Position numbers and translations under genes: made by a program
Part shown: positions 6,819-7,796 of the stretch, piece after piece
How the letters are laid out: the number at the start of each line of letters is the position of its first letter
Position numbering within the stretch: the stretch's first letter is position 1
Source of the DNA: Pseudomonadota bacterium
GTDB taxonomy: Bacteria > Pseudomonadota > Gammaproteobacteria > Burkholderiales > Burkholderiaceae_C
Assembly (NCBI GenBank): GCA_023394015.1
Contig: JAEXBL010000086.1
Coordinates: forward strand, 1-7,796
Length of the DNA: 7,796 nucleotides
Direction of reading: 5' to 3'
The notes under the pieces: model-generated
The model's database searches: none
What the model was told of the DNA's origin: nothing
What the model saw: the letters and a program-made list of their open reading frames with translations, nothing else

Positions 6819-7268
6819 TCACTTTCTTGCAGTTGCCTGCACTTGCCCCGCCAGCGCGCGCAGGCCCAGCAGGTAGGAATCGACGCCGAAGCCGCAGATC
6901 TGGCCGCGCGCGATGTCGGCGATGAAGGATTGGTGGCGGAACGGCTCGCGCGCGTGGATGTTGCTCATGTGCACCTCGACGATGGGGCCGTGCAGGATGG
7001 CCAGCGCGTCGCGGATGGCGACGCTGGTGTGCGTCCACGCGCCGGCGTTGATGAGCACGCCATCCACCGCATCGCGGTGCGCCTGGTGGATGCGCTCGCA
7101 CATCGCGCCTTCGTGGTTGGTCTGGAAGCACTCGAGGCCCACGCCCAGCTCGCCGGCCAGCGCGTGCAGCGCGGCGTCGATGTCGGCCAGCGTGGCCGTG
7201 CCGTACTGCGCCGGGTCGCGCTGGCCGAACATGTTGAGGTTGATGCCGTGCAGGACGAGGAGGTTCAT
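6819..7268 (-). CDS. aroQ: Type II 3-dehydroquinate dehydratase
   Basis: Converts 3-dehydroquinate to 3-dehydroshikimate, the third step of the shikimate pathway, by the type II (trans-elimination) route; the family forms dodecamers. The 149 residues are the usual length. The ATG at 7268 is chosen because the conserved N-terminus MNLLVLHG begins there, although the frame stays open upstream into aroE. Catalytic Tyr22 sits in RDPAQYG with Arg17 on the same lid loop. Asn74 ([10 protein letters not shown]), His100 (EVHMSNI) and Arg107 ([10 protein letters not shown]) complete the active site. The usual GPNLN reads GINLN here, a small deviation. There is no purine-rich ribosome binding site before the ATG. 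It lies between aroE and the adenosyltransferase gene, which starts 10 bases after its stop. Confidence 0.95.
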   Translation of the reverse strand: MNLLVLHGINLNMFGQRDPAQYGTATLADIDAALHALAGELGVGLECFQTNHEGAMCERIHQAHRDAVDGVLINAGAWTHTSVAIRDALAILHGPIVEVHMSNIHAREPFRHQSFIADIARGQICGFGVDSYLLGLRALAGQVQATARK

Positions 7269-7274
7269 GGGCGC

Positions 7275-7280
7275 ATTATG
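7275..7280 (-). promoter_or_regulatory. Possible -10 box close to the aroQ start
   Basis: Read on the minus strand this is CATAAT, the only AT-rich hexamer in the aroE-aroQ gap. A transcript started 7 bases downstream would begin at or beside the aroQ ATG and be leaderless. No matching -35 box is seen in the GC-rich DNA upstream, so it is weak. Confidence 0.22.
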
Positions 7281-7314
7281 GGCAAGCGGCGCGCGGGCGC
7301 GCGATGGACGACGG

Positions 7315-7338
7315 CCGGCATCGCGGCCGCGATGCCGG
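7315..7338. repeat. Perfect 24-bp palindrome directly after the aroE stop
   Basis: CCGGCATCGCGG at 7315-7326 is followed without spacer by its exact reverse complement at 7327-7338, with an 8-base GCGGCCGC core. It begins one base after the aroE stop codon. In RNA it forms a stem of about 10 pairs. There is no T run on the aroE-reading strand, so it is not a classical terminator; attenuation, mRNA processing or a protein-binding site are possible. Confidence 0.6.
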
Positions 7339-7339
7339 G

Positions 7340-7796
7340 CTACGCCAGCGACACCGTCAGGCGCTTGAGCGCCTCGCGCGTGTCGGGGCGCACGCCGCGC
7401 CACCAGGCAAAGGCCTCGGCGGCCTGCTCGACCAGCATGCCGACGCCGTCGGCCACGCGGGCAGCGCCGGCCTGCTGCGCCAGCTTGAGGAAAGGCGTGA
7501 GGCCCTTACCGTAGACCATGTCGTAGGCCAGCGCGCCGGGCGCAAAGGCGCTGGCGGGCACGGCAGGAGCGGCGCCGCTCAGCGACGCCGCGGTGGCGTT
7601 GATGACCACGTGAAACGGCGCCTGGCCGGCCAGCGCGTCGAAGCCGCCGCCGGCCAGCGGCACGCCGCCCAGGTGGGGGCCGAGTGCGCGCGCCAGCTCG
7701 CCGGCCTTGGCTGCCGTGCGGTTGGCGATGACGATGCCCGCCGCGCCCGCCCGGGCGATGGGCAGCAGCGCGCCGCGGCTGGCGCCACCGGCGCCC
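7340..7796 (-). CDS. aroE: Shikimate dehydrogenase, C-terminal part
   Basis: NADP-dependent reduction of 3-dehydroshikimate to shikimate, the step after AroQ. Only about 151 C-terminal residues are visible; the N-terminal substrate-binding domain lies beyond the right edge (full length is about 270-290). The frame enters at the edge with [12 protein letters not shown], the glycine-rich dinucleotide loop, followed by IANRTAAKA, whose NRT arginine normally contacts the NADP phosphate. Later come [24 protein letters not shown] and [17 protein letters not shown], the conserved C-terminal helix with its Gln, all typical of AroE. It ends with TAG at 7340-7342, 71 bases before aroQ, with a perfect palindrome in that gap. 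Cotranscription with aroQ is likely. Confidence 0.94.
   Translation of the reverse strand, partial: GAGGASRGALLPIARAGAAGIVIANRTAAKAGELARALGPHLGGVPLAGGGFDALAGQAPFHVVINATAASLSGAAPAVPASAFAPGALAYDMVYGKGLTPFLKLAQQAGAARVADGVGMLVEQAAEAFAWWRGVRPDTREALKRLTVSLA

Noticed and set aside
7269..7403. A 45-residue N-terminal extension of aroQ
   Set aside because: The extension overlaps the aroE end, is Arg/Ala-rich and unlike any AroQ; the family N-terminus begins at the ATG at 7268.
6209..7514. Plus-strand frames of 238 and 319 residues opposite the adenosyltransferase, aroQ and aroE genes
   Set aside because: They have repetitive composition, no recognisable fold, and are antisense to three clear genes.

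Overview
The window is GC-rich DNA with strong G/C bias at third codon positions. The protein families and gene styles (RutG-like uracil permease, succinate CoA-transferase, PhnD-like binding protein, aroE-aroQ-PduO cluster) suggest a betaproteobacterium, most likely of the Comamonadaceae type. This assignment is inference from protein character, not from a search.

Layout. Plus strand, left part: the 3' portion of a nucleobase permease (NCS2 family) runs in from the left edge. It is followed 60 bases later by sodC, a lipoprotein Cu/Zn superoxide dismutase with its own UUCG-loop terminator. Next is a 514-residue succinate/acetate CoA-transferase of the acetyl-CoA hydrolase family, ending in a GC hairpin. 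Last on this strand is a PhnD-like periplasmic solute-binding protein broken by an apparent one-base deletion. Minus strand, right part: an SDR-family oxidoreductase converges on the broken binding protein. Further right, a compact set reads leftward: aroE (cut by the right edge), aroQ, and a PduO-type cobalamin adenosyltransferase.

Between the SDR gene and the adenosyltransferase lie about 900 bases (5314-6232) without a convincing conserved gene. They hold a GC-rich hairpin in the SDR leader, a 77-bp element with terminal inverted repeats and two internal hairpins, a second smaller palindrome, and a lower-GC stretch with one weak hypothetical reading frame.

How the genes relate: aroE and aroQ catalyse two linked steps of the shikimate pathway (dehydroquinate to dehydroshikimate to shikimate) and probably share a transcript with the adenosyltransferase, which makes coenzyme B12. 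The other genes look like independent units for pyrimidine uptake, periplasmic superoxide defence, CoA transfer between short-chain acids, solute capture and an unassigned NAD(P)-dependent oxidation. I see no phage, CRISPR, toxin-antitoxin or defence system, and no strong candidate for a new system. The items most worth checking are the frameshift, the palindromic elements, and the aroE-aroQ junction.
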